Below are positions 27,616 to 37,412 of a DNA stretch of 64,000 nucleotides, piece after piece. The notes below the pieces were generated by a model that had not been told where the DNA came from, made no database searches, and saw only the letters and a list, made by a program, of their open reading frames with translations. Both the position numbers and the translations under genes were made by a program. Location: NCBI RefSeq assembly GCF_024171765.1, contig NZ_JAMTCI010000001.1, forward strand, positions 682,001-746,000, given 5' to 3'. How positions within the stretch are numbered: the first letter of the stretch is position 1; the number at the start of each line of letters is the position of its first letter. Origin of the DNA: Williamsia deligens (lineage in GTDB: Bacteria > Actinomycetota > Actinomycetes > Mycobacteriales > Mycobacteriaceae).

Positions 27616-27696
27616 GACACCAGCGGGCCGCGGACGGCGTTTCGGCGGGCCGGTGCCGGGAAACCGGGGCCGACCCGCCGAGACGAAGGACCCACC

Positions 27697-28134
27697 ATGA
27701 GCGAGTTCCCCCGACTGGCGAACGTCGTCGTCGACGCGGTCGACGTGCGGACGACGGCCGAGTTCTATCGACGACTCCTCGGACTCGTCTACCGCGCCGG
27801 GGACGAGCCGCCCACGGACGGCACCGACGACGCCGACTGGCTGGTCCTGTACACCGCGGGCGGCGAGCGACTGCTCGCGTTCCAGCAGGCCGACGTCCTG
27901 CCCGCGACGACGTGGCCGTCGCCGGAGGTGCCGATGCAGATGCACCTCTGCTTCTACGTCGACGATCCCGACCGCCTCGACGCGGAGGCGGACCGTGCGC
28001 AGGGACTCGGCGCCACCCTGCGGCAGCACCGGACCGACGATCCCGATGAACCGCTGTACGTCCTCACCGATCCGGCGGGGCACCCGTTCTGCCTCTACAC
28101 ACACCCGTCGGTCCCACCGGGCAGCCCGTTGTGA
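27697..28134 (+). CDS. VOC-superfamily protein (glyoxalase-like)
   Basis: A 145-residue protein with two beta-alpha-beta-beta-beta modules of the vicinal-oxygen-chelate fold. The first module is VVVDAVDVRTTAEFYRRLLG; the second contains MHLCFYVDDPDRLDAEADRA and ends DPAGHPFCLYTHPS, the usual glyoxalase-like tail. The pattern matches the small actinobacterial VOC proteins whose ligand is unknown; catalysis is not certain. It lies 81 bases after the FAD oxidoreductase on the same strand, so it may share its transcript. Confidence 0.88.
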   Translation: MSEFPRLANVVVDAVDVRTTAEFYRRLLGLVYRAGDEPPTDGTDDADWLVLYTAGGERLLAFQQADVLPATTWPSPEVPMQMHLCFYVDDPDRLDAEADRAQGLGATLRQHRTDDPDEPLYVLTDPAGHPFCLYTHPSVPPGSPL

Positions 28135-28206
28135 TCAGCGCCCGGGAATGCCGACCGCGGCGGAACCGTCGGTACTCGTCGAGACTTCGACGACGAGGGG
28201 ACGGCA

Positions 28207-28959
28207 ATGACGCAGGGACGACTGACCGACACGATCGCGGTGGTGACGGGAGCATCCAGCGGGATCGGTGAGGCGACCGCGCGGGCGCTCGCCGCGGAGG
28301 GCGCCACCGTCGTCGTCCTCGCGCGACGCCGAGACCGGCTCGACGAGCTGGTGTCGTCGATCGCATCCGAGGGCGGTCAGGCCCGCGCACAGGAGGTCGA
28401 CGTGACCGATCCCGCGGCCGTCGCCGCCGTCGTCGCCGGGATCGCCGACGAGTTCGGCAGGATCGACATCCTCGTCAACAACGCGGGGTTCCTCGCGAAC
28501 GGTCCCGCCGTCGACGCCGATCTGGCCGACTGGCACCGCATGGTCGACGTGAACGTCAACGGCGTCCTGAACACGACTCACGCCGCGCTGCCGCACGTGA
28601 TCTCGGCTGTGGGACACGCGCGCGGTGTGGCCGACATCGTCACCGTCAGCTCACTCGCCGGACGACGTGTGCCGACGTCGGAGAACAACGTGTACTCGGC
28701 GACGAAGCACGCCGTGAACGCCTTCGCCGAGGCATTGCGCCGCGAACTCGCCGGTCAGCAGGTCCGTGTGGGGCTGATCGAACCCGGCATCGTCCGCAGC
28801 GAGATGACGACCGGCGGTGGCAAGGGCGCACCCGACGCGACGCAGGGTTCCCCCCTGCTCGTCGAGGACATCGCGGCGGCGATCGTCTTCATGGTGACCC
28901 AGCCCGACCACGCCGCGATCAGCGAGATCGCCCTGCGCCCGACAGAACAGGAGCGGTGA
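28207..28959 (+). CDS. Short-chain dehydrogenase/reductase (YdfG-like)
   Basis: A 250-residue classical SDR. The cofactor loop is TGASSGIGEA near residue 14, with an Arg-rich stretch (ARRRDR) after beta-2 favouring NADP. The structural motif is NNAG near residue 94, the catalytic Ser lies in VTVSSLAG, and the YxxxK motif is YSATK near residue 160. Substrates of close relatives include 3-hydroxy acids and serine, but the real one here cannot be told. It sits 72 bases after the VOC gene and converges on the small secreted-protein gene with a 3-base gap. Confidence 0.92.
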   Translation: MTQGRLTDTIAVVTGASSGIGEATARALAAEGATVVVLARRRDRLDELVSSIASEGGQARAQEVDVTDPAAVAAVVAGIADEFGRIDILVNNAGFLANGPAVDADLADWHRMVDVNVNGVLNTTHAALPHVISAVGHARGVADIVTVSSLAGRRVPTSENNVYSATKHAVNAFAEALRRELAGQQVRVGLIEPGIVRSEMTTGGGKGAPDATQGSPLLVEDIAAAIVFMVTQPDHAAISEIALRPTEQER

Positions 28960-28962
28960 GCG

Positions 28963-29382
28963 TCAGCTGCCGAACAGGAGCCCACCCAGGAGCAACGGCA
29001 GGAGCAGCGCACCCCCCACCACCGCGCTACCGACGCCGAGGGCACCGAGTGCCACCGCGGGATCCGTGCCACTGCCGCCGCCCGCCGAGCCACCGGAGAT
29101 CCCGCCATGTCGCGAGCAGGCCCCGCTCCGGTTCTCGGCGTGGCTGTACGTGCCGTCGGCGCACCGGATGCTCGTGGTGCTCCCGTCGGGCACGGGTGTA
29201 CATCGCCCTCGGGAGTTCTCGTAGTACCCCGATCCGCATCCGTCGCTGACGCTGTGGACCACACCCGTGTCGGCGCGGGCGGTGGCGGCGCCGGTGACGA
29301 ACGGTCCGGCGACGAGAGCCATCACGAGGACGGCGACGACGACGAGTGCTGATGAGACGCGACGGGCGACGGGATTGTGCAT
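28963..29382 (-). CDS. Small secreted DUF3761-like protein
   Basis: A 139-residue protein with an N-terminal Sec signal peptide (ALVVVAVLVMALVAGPFVTG, likely cut after ATARA). A compact domain follows with GCGSGYYENSRGRCTPVP and CADGTYSHAENRSGACSRHG, the cysteine pattern of DUF3761. Four cysteines probably form two disulfides. The C-terminus is hydrophobic (residues about 115-139) and may anchor the protein in the membrane, which is unusual for this short family. ATG 29382 was preferred because the added upstream residues are not signal-like. Function unknown. Confidence 0.8.
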   Translation of the reverse strand: MHNPVARRVSSALVVVAVLVMALVAGPFVTGAATARADTGVVHSVSDGCGSGYYENSRGRCTPVPDGSTTSIRCADGTYSHAENRSGACSRHGGISGGSAGGGSGTDPAVALGALGVGSAVVGGALLLPLLLGGLLFGS

Positions 29383-29487
29383 GCCGGAATAGTCCGACAG
29401 ACGCGGTCGACGACGCGCCGACACGGCCAGCATGTCGGATGTTCGAATGACGCCTGCCACGCTGACGACATCGACTGAGATCCGGGG

Positions 29488-32400
29488 TCAGTCCAGCGGA
29501 GGCGACCAGGCGACCTGCATCAGGCGGTCGCCCGCACGGGTGACGAGCACACCGCGACCGGGCGGACGCGGCGCACTCTTCGTGGTGCCGAGCAGCACCC
29601 CCTCGTCCTTGGGCGCGCTCATCATCAGGCCGTCCACCGACAGGTCCTTCAGACGACTGATCACCGGGTCGAACAGCGAGCGTGACGCACCGCCGCTGCG
29701 GCGCACCACGATCAGATGCAGGCCGATGTCACGCGCCTGGGACAGCATGTCGACCAGAGGGAGCAACGGGTTGCCCGACGCGACCGCGACCATGTCGTAG
29801 TCGTCGACGACGACATAGATCTCCGGGCCCTCCCACCACGAGCGGTCGCGGAGTTCCGCGGCCGTCACGTCCGGGCCGGGCACGCGCCCGGCGAGCACCC
29901 CGGCGAGCTCCTGCACCAGCGGCTCCGCCTGCTGCCCCGACGTCGCGTACGCCGCGAGGTGGTTGCCCGACACCTCGCCCAGCAGGGTCCGCCGGTAGTC
30001 GAGGACCAGGATCTTGGTGTCCGCGGGGCGTCCGTTCTCGACGAGACCCCGCACGATGGTGCGCAGCAGCGTGGACTTGCCGCACTCGACGTCGGCGAAC
30101 GCGAGGAAGTGCGGCTGGGTCGCGAAATCGAGCACCACCGGCGACAACTCGGCCTCGTCGATGCCGATGGCGACCTGGGTCGGGCGCGGCGTCGTCGCCC
30201 CGAACGCCCGGGCGACGACGTCCTCGCGGTCCACCCGCTCGGGCAGCATCCGCACCGCGGGCGCCTTCTGGTCGGGGTAGTACCCGGCGACCGCCGCGAC
30301 CGCCCCGGCGACACCCGCCGACAGATCGACGACATCGGAGCGGCCGTCGAGACGCGGGATCCCGATGAGCATGTGCAGACGGTCGGGCGACAGGCCCCGG
30401 CCCGGGCGGCCGATCGGGACCGTGGCCGCGACCTTGCGGTCGACCTCGGAGTCGGCCGGGTCGCCGAGACGGAGCTCGATGCGGGTGCCGAGGAGATCCT
30501 TGACCACCGGGCGGATCTCCATCCACCGCGAGGCGCTCACCACGAGGTGGATGCCGTACGAGAGGCCCTGTGCCGCAAGCGCGGAGAAGGTGTCCTCCAG
30601 TGCGTCGTACTCCGACCGGATCGTCGCCCAGCCGTCGACGACGAGGAACACGTCACCGAATCGCTCGTCGGCGACACCCGCGTCCCCCGATGATCGGCGA
30701 CGTCGGAACTCCTGCATCGAGTCGATGCCCAGTTCGCGGAACCGTGCCTCCCGACGACGGAGGACCGTCATGACCTCGGCGACCGTGCGACGGACCCGGT
30801 CCTCCTCGAGGCGCGTCGCGACGGAACCCACGTGCGGCAGGTTCGCCAGACCGGTGAGCGTGCCGCCACCGAAGTCCAGGCAGTAGAACTGCACCTGGTC
30901 GGGGGTGTGGGTGACCGCCGCGGACAGGATCAGTGTCCGCAGCGCGGTCGACTTGCCCGACTGCGGCCCGCCGATCACCGCGGCGTGACCCTGCGCGCCG
31001 GCGAGATCGAGGGTGAGGACGTCACGACGCTGGTCGTAGGGACGGTCGACGATCCCCACCGGGAACCGCAACGACGAGACGGGCTTCGACGCCGTGGATC
31101 GCCAGTCACGCACCTGCAGCAGCGAGTCGACGGACGGGGAGTCCTCCAGTGGCGGCAGCCAGACCTCGTGGGCGGATCGCCCGTGCCCCTCGAGCTGGGC
31201 TACCACCGTGTCGAGGACGGTCACCGCGCGGCCGTCGCGCAGTGCCGGGGTGGTGTCGACGGGGTCCGGTGCGACGTCGATCATCTCGTCGACGGCGGGG
31301 CGCACGTCGGGGACCTGTGTCGCGGTGAACAGCCGGATGGGCACCGTCGGACCCGATCGACCCGCGGTGTCACCGCGGCGGGTGGTGACGGTGGACGGGA
31401 CGTACGGTCCCGAGACGTAGGAGGCGTTGAAGCGGACCGGTTCCGACGAGTCGCACTTGAGGTACGCCGACCCCGGCACGGCCGGCAGGTGATATGCGTC
31501 CGGGACGCCGAGGACGGCTCGGGACTCGCTGGCCGAGAACGTCTTCAGCCCGATGCGATAGGACAGATGCGAGTCGAGGCCACGCAGTTTGCCCTCCTCG
31601 AGCCGCTGCGAGGCCAGCAGCAGGTGCATCTGCAAGGATCGGCCGAGCCGGCCGATCATCACGAACAGTTCGGCGAAATCCGGCTTCTGCGAGAGCAACT
31701 CGGAGAACTCGTCGACGACGATGAACAGCGCGGGCAGCGGGTCGAGTGCGGCGCCGTTCATCCGGGCTCGTTCGTAGTCGGCCACGTTGGCGAAGTTGCC
31801 CGCCGACCGCAGCAACTCCTGGCGGCGGTTCATCTCGCCGGCCAGGGCGTCGCGCATGCGGTCGACCATGGCGAGCTCGTCCTCGAGGTTCGTGATCACC
31901 GCGGCCACGTGCGGGAGGCCGTCGAGCCCGAGGAACGTCGCACCACCCTTGAAGTCGACGAGGATGAGGTTCAGCGCCTCGGGCGCATGCGTCGTCACCA
32001 TCGACAGGACGAGGGTCCGCAGGAACTCCGACTTGCCCGAACCGGTTGCGCCGATGCACAACCCGTGCGGCCCCATCCCGTTCTCGGCCGCCTCCTTGAT
32101 GTCGATCTCGAGGGGCTGACCGCTCTCGGTGACGCCCACCGGCACCCGGAGACGGTCGCGCGGGGTCCGTGGACGCCACACACGGTCGGGGTCGACGGCG
32201 CCCGCGTCGGCGATGCCGAGCAGTCGCATGAGGCCCGGGTCGCGAGGCCCGGTGTCTGCGTCGAGGTTCACCAGCTGCGCCGCGGTGGCGAGCGAGTAGC
32301 GCGCCATCCGCCGTGCCACCGCCTCGGCGGTGGCGACGGTCATCTCGTCGGCGGCGGCGAAGTTCTCGACACCGAAGGCGGATCGCGCACCGAGGGCGCC

Positions 32401-33501
32401 ACCGTCGATGACGAGCTGCGTCCCTCGCCGTGCGGCGAGCGTCAGCGGGTTGTCGTTGAGGCCCAGGACGGTCACCGAGTCCAGTCCACCGTCGTTGATC
32501 GACCGCTCGTCGCCGTTGACGTATCCGCCGGCGAGGACCACCAGCCACTGGATGCGACCGTCGGCGGGGGTCGCGTTGCGCGAGAACCGCGGGCGTTCCG
32601 TCAGCTCGGGGTCGTGGTCCTCCTCGAACTCCCGCAGGGACTGGTAGAGCATCCGGGCCGGGCCGGCTCCGTCACGCCGTGTGGGGTGCTGCAGATGCGG
32701 CAGCCACTTCGCCCACGACCACTCGGTCGTGTCGGGGTCGGCGCAGACGATCGCCACCCGCACGAGGTCGGGACCGTGAAAGGTGCACAGCTGCAGGATC
32801 ATCGACCGGGCGAGTGCGTTGACCCGCTCCGTCGTGCCCTCGATCGTCACGGCGGGGAACGCGCGCAGCGAGATGGCGGTCGGCAGTCCGCGGACGACGG
32901 CATGCATACGGATGAACCGGCGCAGCGCCATCACCGAGACCGGCTCGAGGTCCTCCAGGGGCCCGGTCTCCGGGCGGGCGAGCCGGGTGGCGAGGCGTTG
33001 GGCGCCGATGCCCAGGCGCACATGACAGAAGTCGGCGTCGTCGGTGCGTCGTTCCCACATCCTTCGCGAACCCACCGCGGGCAGCAGCGATCCGGTCGCC
33101 GGGTGCGACCAGGACAGCGCGCGCAACTGGTCGGTCGCGGTCTCGTCGACGTCCTTGCGCAGACGGCCGAGATAGCGCAGATAGTCCTTGCGCTCCTCGT
33201 TGAGCTCGGCGGCACGGGGTCCCCCACCGCGGCCACCGGAGGCGAACATGCCGACCATCGACATCAGCATCATCATCGGGAAGAGCAGCGTCACCGGGTT
33301 CTTCAGCGCCGAGGACCCGGCCGTGAAGAACAGCGCCATCATGCCGACCATGGCGACCACCATCACCAGCGGCAGCATGCGCGTGAGGATGCTCGCCGGG
33401 ACGGCGCGCGGGATCTCCGGCGGGGCCTGCACGGCCATCTCCCCACCGGGGAGACGGGGGCGCGGAGCCCGCGCTCGACGGACGAATCCCTCGGTCGTCA
33501 T
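29488..33501 (-). CDS. eccC: ESX type VII secretion ATPase EccC (fused)
   Basis: A 1337-residue membrane ATPase that drives substrate export. Two membrane helices lie at about residues 38-85. Three FtsK/SpoIIIE-type ATPase domains follow: Walker A GATGSGKSEFLR near residue 483, GGPQSGKSTALR near 845, and the altered ECGKSTLL near 1140. The EccCa and EccCb parts are in one chain. ATG 33501 has ribosome site GGGGAGG, and the upstream reading is antisense noise. It is divergent from eccD, with an 82-base gap that must hold both promoters. Confidence 0.97.
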   Translation of the reverse strand: MTTEGFVRRARAPRPRLPGGEMAVQAPPEIPRAVPASILTRMLPLVMVVAMVGMMALFFTAGSSALKNPVTLLFPMMMLMSMVGMFASGGRGGGPRAAELNEERKDYLRYLGRLRKDVDETATDQLRALSWSHPATGSLLPAVGSRRMWERRTDDADFCHVRLGIGAQRLATRLARPETGPLEDLEPVSVMALRRFIRMHAVVRGLPTAISLRAFPAVTIEGTTERVNALARSMILQLCTFHGPDLVRVAIVCADPDTTEWSWAKWLPHLQHPTRRDGAGPARMLYQSLREFEEDHDPELTERPRFSRNATPADGRIQWLVVLAGGYVNGDERSINDGGLDSVTVLGLNDNPLTLAARRGTQLVIDGGALGARSAFGVENFAAADEMTVATAEAVARRMARYSLATAAQLVNLDADTGPRDPGLMRLLGIADAGAVDPDRVWRPRTPRDRLRVPVGVTESGQPLEIDIKEAAENGMGPHGLCIGATGSGKSEFLRTLVLSMVTTHAPEALNLILVDFKGGATFLGLDGLPHVAAVITNLEDELAMVDRMRDALAGEMNRRQELLRSAGNFANVADYERARMNGAALDPLPALFIVVDEFSELLSQKPDFAELFVMIGRLGRSLQMHLLLASQRLEEGKLRGLDSHLSYRIGLKTFSASESRAVLGVPDAYHLPAVPGSAYLKCDSSEPVRFNASYVSGPYVPSTVTTRRGDTAGRSGPTVPIRLFTATQVPDVRPAVDEMIDVAPDPVDTTPALRDGRAVTVLDTVVAQLEGHGRSAHEVWLPPLEDSPSVDSLLQVRDWRSTASKPVSSLRFPVGIVDRPYDQRRDVLTLDLAGAQGHAAVIGGPQSGKSTALRTLILSAAVTHTPDQVQFYCLDFGGGTLTGLANLPHVGSVATRLEEDRVRRTVAEVMTVLRRREARFRELGIDSMQEFRRRRSSGDAGVADERFGDVFLVVDGWATIRSEYDALEDTFSALAAQGLSYGIHLVVSASRWMEIRPVVKDLLGTRIELRLGDPADSEVDRKVAATVPIGRPGRGLSPDRLHMLIGIPRLDGRSDVVDLSAGVAGAVAAVAGYYPDQKAPAVRMLPERVDREDVVARAFGATTPRPTQVAIGIDEAELSPVVLDFATQPHFLAFADVECGKSTLLRTIVRGLVENGRPADTKILVLDYRRTLLGEVSGNHLAAYATSGQQAEPLVQELAGVLAGRVPGPDVTAAELRDRSWWEGPEIYVVVDDYDMVAVASGNPLLPLVDMLSQARDIGLHLIVVRRSGGASRSLFDPVISRLKDLSVDGLMMSAPKDEGVLLGTTKSAPRPPGRGVLVTRAGDRLMQVAWSPPLD

Positions 33502-33583
33502 GCTCTCGGCCTCCCCGTCACCTGCGAACGTTGCGTCGGCTATCGTACGTTTCGCACAGCTGACAGGGAGGCGCTGGCTGCCG

Positions 33584-35140
33584 ATGACGACGTACCCGCC
33601 CGGACCGGGCCCCATGCCGGGGAGTCCCGGTGTCGCCGCGGCCATGTCGGCCGGACCCCTGGCCACCGGTCCGCTCTCCCGTGACAGCACACCCCGCCGT
33701 GTCGAGCCCCAACTCGCCCGGGTGTCGGTGCTGAGCGGCCGCACCCAGGTCGACGTCGCGCTGCCCGCGGACGTCCCCCTCGCGTCGCTCATCCCCGAGC
33801 TCGCCGGGCTTCTGCTCCGCAACCAGTTCGGCGAGCCCGAACGTGTCCCCGACGACCTCGCCGTCCGGTGGACGCTGGGCAAGGTCGGGCAGCCGGTGCT
33901 CGACGAGACCAGGACGTTGATCGAATCAGGCATTCACGACGGCGATCTGCTGGTGCTCCGTTCCGAGGGCACCGCCGAACTGCCCACCGTCTACGACGAC
34001 GTCATCGACGCCGTCGCCGGGATCACCCGCCGCGAGTTCCGCTCGTGGTCGGCCACCGCCGCCCGCTGGGTGGGCGTGGTGGCGTTCCTCCTCGCCGTCG
34101 TCGTCTCCGGCGTGCTGACGATGGTCGCCTCGTGGTCGTCGCACCGGTACGACCTCGGCGCCGTCGCCCTGGTCGCGTTCGTCGTCTTCTTCGTCGCCGA
34201 CCTCGTGGTGCGCGCCAACGGCGCCGACCGCGTCGTCGGTGCGGCGCTGACGGTGGCGTCGTGCGTCGCGGTCTTCGTCGGCTGTTTCGCCACCCTCGGC
34301 GCCGCCGACAACGCGGCGAACGTCCTGCTGGGTGCGGGGGTCGCGCTCCTGGTCGCGGTGGTCGCGCTGCGTGTCACCGTGGGCGAGCCGTTCACGCACC
34401 TGGCGTCGATCACCGTCGCCGCGCTGGTCACGCTCGGCGCGCTGGGTCAGTTGCTGATCGGTGCGCCCGTGCAGCACACCGCGGCCGTCCTCGCCGTCGT
34501 CGCGATGCTGGTCGCCCTCATCGCCCCGCGCCTCACCATCCTGCTGGTGCGCCTGCCGATCCCGACGGTCCCGTCCGCCGGTGCGTCGCTCGACGACATC
34601 GATCCGCCCGACCAGCAGAACATCAACGCCGGCGTCGCGGCGATCGGTGCTGTCGCCCTGCCCGAGACCGCCGCACTGGAGATCCGGGCCAAGGCCGCCA
34701 ACGCCCACATGTCCGGGCTGATGCTGGGTGCGGCCGCCGTCGCCGCCGTGTCGGCGGTCGTGGTCGCCGTGCCCCACCCGGATGTGGACTGGAAGTCGCT
34801 GGTGCTCGGCGTGCTCGTCGCCGCGGCGATCGTCCTGCGCGGCCGCTCCCACAGCGACCTCGTACAGGCGGCCGGGATGATCGGAATCGGCGCCTCCGCG
34901 CTCCTCGGGGTCGTCGCGGTGCAGTCCGTCGCCGACGGGATCTGGGCCGTGCTCGCCGTCGGCCTGACCCTCGTCGTCTCGGCGGCCTCGTTCCTCTTCG
35001 GCGTGGTCACGCCGACGATGGAGTTCTCCCCCGTGATGCGCAGGATCGGCGAGATCGCCGAGTACCTGGTCATCACCGCGACGGTGCCCATCGCGGCGTG
35101 GGTCATCGGGCTGTACTCGCTCGCCCGCGGCGCACTGTGA
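33584..35140 (+). CDS. eccD: ESX type VII secretion membrane protein EccD
   Basis: A 518-residue integral membrane protein that forms the bulk of the ESX channel complex. The N-terminal region (residues about 45-130) reads as the ubiquitin-like YukD domain (RVSVLSGRTQVDVALPADV). About eleven membrane helices follow. ATG 33584 was chosen because of a GGGAGG ribosome site 12-18 bases upstream and because the first 40 residues are the proline-rich start seen in many EccD proteins. Its stop overlaps the mycP start (GTGA). Confidence 0.95.
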   Translation: MTTYPPGPGPMPGSPGVAAAMSAGPLATGPLSRDSTPRRVEPQLARVSVLSGRTQVDVALPADVPLASLIPELAGLLLRNQFGEPERVPDDLAVRWTLGKVGQPVLDETRTLIESGIHDGDLLVLRSEGTAELPTVYDDVIDAVAGITRREFRSWSATAARWVGVVAFLLAVVVSGVLTMVASWSSHRYDLGAVALVAFVVFFVADLVVRANGADRVVGAALTVASCVAVFVGCFATLGAADNAANVLLGAGVALLVAVVALRVTVGEPFTHLASITVAALVTLGALGQLLIGAPVQHTAAVLAVVAMLVALIAPRLTILLVRLPIPTVPSAGASLDDIDPPDQQNINAGVAAIGAVALPETAALEIRAKAANAHMSGLMLGAAAVAAVSAVVVAVPHPDVDWKSLVLGVLVAAAIVLRGRSHSDLVQAAGMIGIGASALLGVVAVQSVADGIWAVLAVGLTLVVSAASFLFGVVTPTMEFSPVMRRIGEIAEYLVITATVPIAAWVIGLYSLARGAL

Positions 35141-36633
35141 CCGCTGACCCCACGACCTGGCGCGCAGGTGGACCCCTCCTGCGCCTCGTGGTCGCGGGCG
35201 TCGTGGGAGTCGCCGCCACCTCGGCCCTCCCGCTCACCGGGCTGGTGATGCCCGCGACGGCACAGGCGATGTCACCGCCGACCGTCGGTGGGCCGGTGCC
35301 GTCGGAGAGCCCCATCGCACCGTCGGCGCCGACCAAGAAGGCGTTCCTGTGCTCGGCGATGGTGTCGACGAAGTCCGACCACATCGCCCGACCCGCGAAC
35401 CTGCAGATGCTGAACATCGAGAAGGCGTGGACCTTCTCGCGGGGCGCGGGACAGCGCGTGGCCGTCATCGACACCGGTGTGTTCCGCAGCCCACGACTGT
35501 CGGTGACACCCGGCGGCGACTACGTCTCCTCCGGCGACGGCACCGGCGACTGCGACGGGCACGGCACGCAGGTCGCCGGCCTGATCGCCGCGAAGCAGTC
35601 GCCCGACGACGGGTTCGCGGGCGTCGCGCCGGACGCCTCCGTCATCGCCATCCGGCAGTCGTCCTCGGTCTACGGTCCGGCCGACTCGCGCCGGGACTCC
35701 TCGACCATCTCGACGGCTCCGGACAACTCCGACAACGGGGTCGGTGACGTCACCACGTTGGCGCGGGCGGTCGTGCGGGCGGTGAACCTCGGTGCCACCG
35801 TCATCAACATCTCGGTGGGTGCCTGCGCCTCCGCCGGCACCGACCTCGGTGATCGTGCGTTGGGTGCGGCCGTGCGCTTCGCCTACGACCGCAACGTGGT
35901 GGTCGTCGCCGCCGCGGACAACATCACGCAGCAGGGTGGGTGCTCACCGCAGAACAGCGCGGCCCAGGGCGGTCGCGACCCGGACCCATGGTCGACGGTC
36001 ACGACGAAGGCGACGCCCGCCTACTTCAGCCCGTACGTGGTGAGCGTCGGGGCCGTCGAAGCCGACGGGACGCCGTCCACCTATTCCCTCGCCGGACCCT
36101 GGGTCACCGTCGCCGCACCCGGGTCGGAGATCGAGTCGCTCAACACCTCCACGCGGCCGATGATCATCGACGCGAACGTCGGTGACGAAGGCCGCCCGGC
36201 GCCCATCTCCGGCACCAGCTTCGCGGCGCCGCTCGTCTCCGGTCTCGCAGCACTGATCAGGTCGCGGTTCCCCGACTTGACCGCCCGACAGGTCATCGAC
36301 CGGATCACCCGGACCGCCCACCATCCGGCCGACGGTCGTGACGGGGCCGTCGGATACGGCCTGATCGACCCGGTCGCCGCACTGACCACCACGACCCCCG
36401 ATTCGACACCGGCCGACGCATCACCCGCCGATCCACGAACGGGTGACTCGCGCAACGTCTTCGCCGAGCAGCCGCTGCGTCCCGCCGCCGCGCCGGCGGC
36501 GCCGAGTCCGGTGCCGCGCTACGTCGCGTTGGGGGTCGCGGGTGGCGCCGCCGTGCTGTCCGTCATCGCCTGGATCCTCCTCCGACGGCGTGGAGGGGAC
36601 CGACGCCAACTGCGCGAGGGCATCGACTACTGA
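35137..36633 (+). CDS. mycP: Mycosin, subtilisin-like serine protease of type VII secretion
   Basis: A 498-residue membrane-anchored protease. A signal peptide (residues about 15-40, cleavage after TAQA) is followed by a prodomain-like extension and the catalytic domain. The triad residues are Asp in VAVIDTGVF near 112, His in DGHGTQVAG near 146, and Ser in GTSFAAPLVSG near 360. A disulfide-like CSAMVS Cys occurs near residue 69. A C-terminal helix (YVALGVAGGAAVLSVIAWIL) and a short basic tail anchor it outside the cytoplasm. The GTG start overlaps eccD. Mycosins stabilise the ESX complex, and some cleave substrates. Confidence 0.96.
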   Translation: MTADPTTWRAGGPLLRLVVAGVVGVAATSALPLTGLVMPATAQAMSPPTVGGPVPSESPIAPSAPTKKAFLCSAMVSTKSDHIARPANLQMLNIEKAWTFSRGAGQRVAVIDTGVFRSPRLSVTPGGDYVSSGDGTGDCDGHGTQVAGLIAAKQSPDDGFAGVAPDASVIAIRQSSSVYGPADSRRDSSTISTAPDNSDNGVGDVTTLARAVVRAVNLGATVINISVGACASAGTDLGDRALGAAVRFAYDRNVVVVAAADNITQQGGCSPQNSAAQGGRDPDPWSTVTTKATPAYFSPYVVSVGAVEADGTPSTYSLAGPWVTVAAPGSEIESLNTSTRPMIIDANVGDEGRPAPISGTSFAAPLVSGLAALIRSRFPDLTARQVIDRITRTAHHPADGRDGAVGYGLIDPVAALTTTTPDSTPADASPADPRTGDSRNVFAEQPLRPAAAPAAPSPVPRYVALGVAGGAAVLSVIAWILLRRRGGDRRQLREGIDY

Positions 36634-37403
36634 TGGCCCCGGTGGACGCGTGGAGGCTGAGCACTCTGCACTTCCGGCAGCTGTGGGAGGAGTCGGACGC
36701 CGCGGACTACCCGCTCGAATTCGCCTACGCCGACGCCGATGTCGCAGCGGGAGCCGACACGCCGCGGCTCCCCGGTCTCTCCGACCTGACGCCTCCGCAG
36801 CGGGCCGCGATCGACGCGATCACCCGCCCCCGGGTGACGATCGCGGCGACCGGTCTCGACGCGCGACGCGACTTCGCCGACCCCCGCCACCACGTCCGCA
36901 TCCTGTCCGCCACGGCCGACATGACGACGGTGTACGTTGCGCGCCAACACCTCGGTGCCACCGTCGACCGCGGCGCGACGGTGGCGATCACCCAGCACGC
37001 ACCGTCGCAGTGGACCCACGACCTGGTGGGCCTGCTCCCGCGGTCGCCCGGGGCGGGAACGCTCACGACCGACGCCACGGTGGCGTTCGCACCGGTACCC
37101 GGGTTCGACATCGGCACCGTCTCGACCGTCGTCGAGCCCCGGACGCCGACGGCGGCCACGGCATTCGCCCGCCCCGACCCGGCGACCTGTGGCAGCCTGC
37201 GCGTCCAGGTCGGCTCGATCGCGGACGGACGTCGACCCACGGCTCTGGAGGTGCGTTTCCGCGACATCGTCGACGACGGTCGTTACCTGCTCATCGTCGA
37301 CGAGCCGGGGGTGGCGATGGGCGTGGACCACAAGGGCTTCGCCTCCATGCTCAACCGCGTCGTCAACACCCTGCGCACGCGACACCGCGCGGCGGGCGAC
37401 TGA
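36633..37403 (+). CDS. EspG-like ESX secretion-associated protein (first copy)
   Basis: A soluble 256-residue protein with no signal or membrane segment. It begins directly after mycP (TGATG overlap). The layout of alternating strands, the central GAGTLTTDATVAFAPVPG, and the closing LRVQVGSIADGRRPTALEV followed by DGRYLLIVDEPG resemble the C-terminal half of EspG chaperones, which bind PE/PPE pairs. The match is weak and based on pattern only. If EspG is right, the locus has two copies, with the second at 41534-42322. It could instead be a locus-specific ESX accessory protein of unknown fold. Confidence 0.55.
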   Translation: MAPVDAWRLSTLHFRQLWEESDAADYPLEFAYADADVAAGADTPRLPGLSDLTPPQRAAIDAITRPRVTIAATGLDARRDFADPRHHVRILSATADMTTVYVARQHLGATVDRGATVAITQHAPSQWTHDLVGLLPRSPGAGTLTTDATVAFAPVPGFDIGTVSTVVEPRTPTAATAFARPDPATCGSLRVQVGSIADGRRPTALEVRFRDIVDDGRYLLIVDEPGVAMGVDHKGFASMLNRVVNTLRTRHRAAGD

Positions 37404-37412
37404 CGCCGCCGG

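Noticed and set aside
30832-33684. 950-codon frame on the + strand inside eccC
   Set aside because: Antisense to a confident EccC; Arg/His/Gly-rich composition with no motif.
33868-36633. 921-codon frame on the + strand overlapping eccD and mycP
   Set aside because: The mycP frame lies in its 3' part; the 5' part is Arg-rich noise in another frame than eccD.
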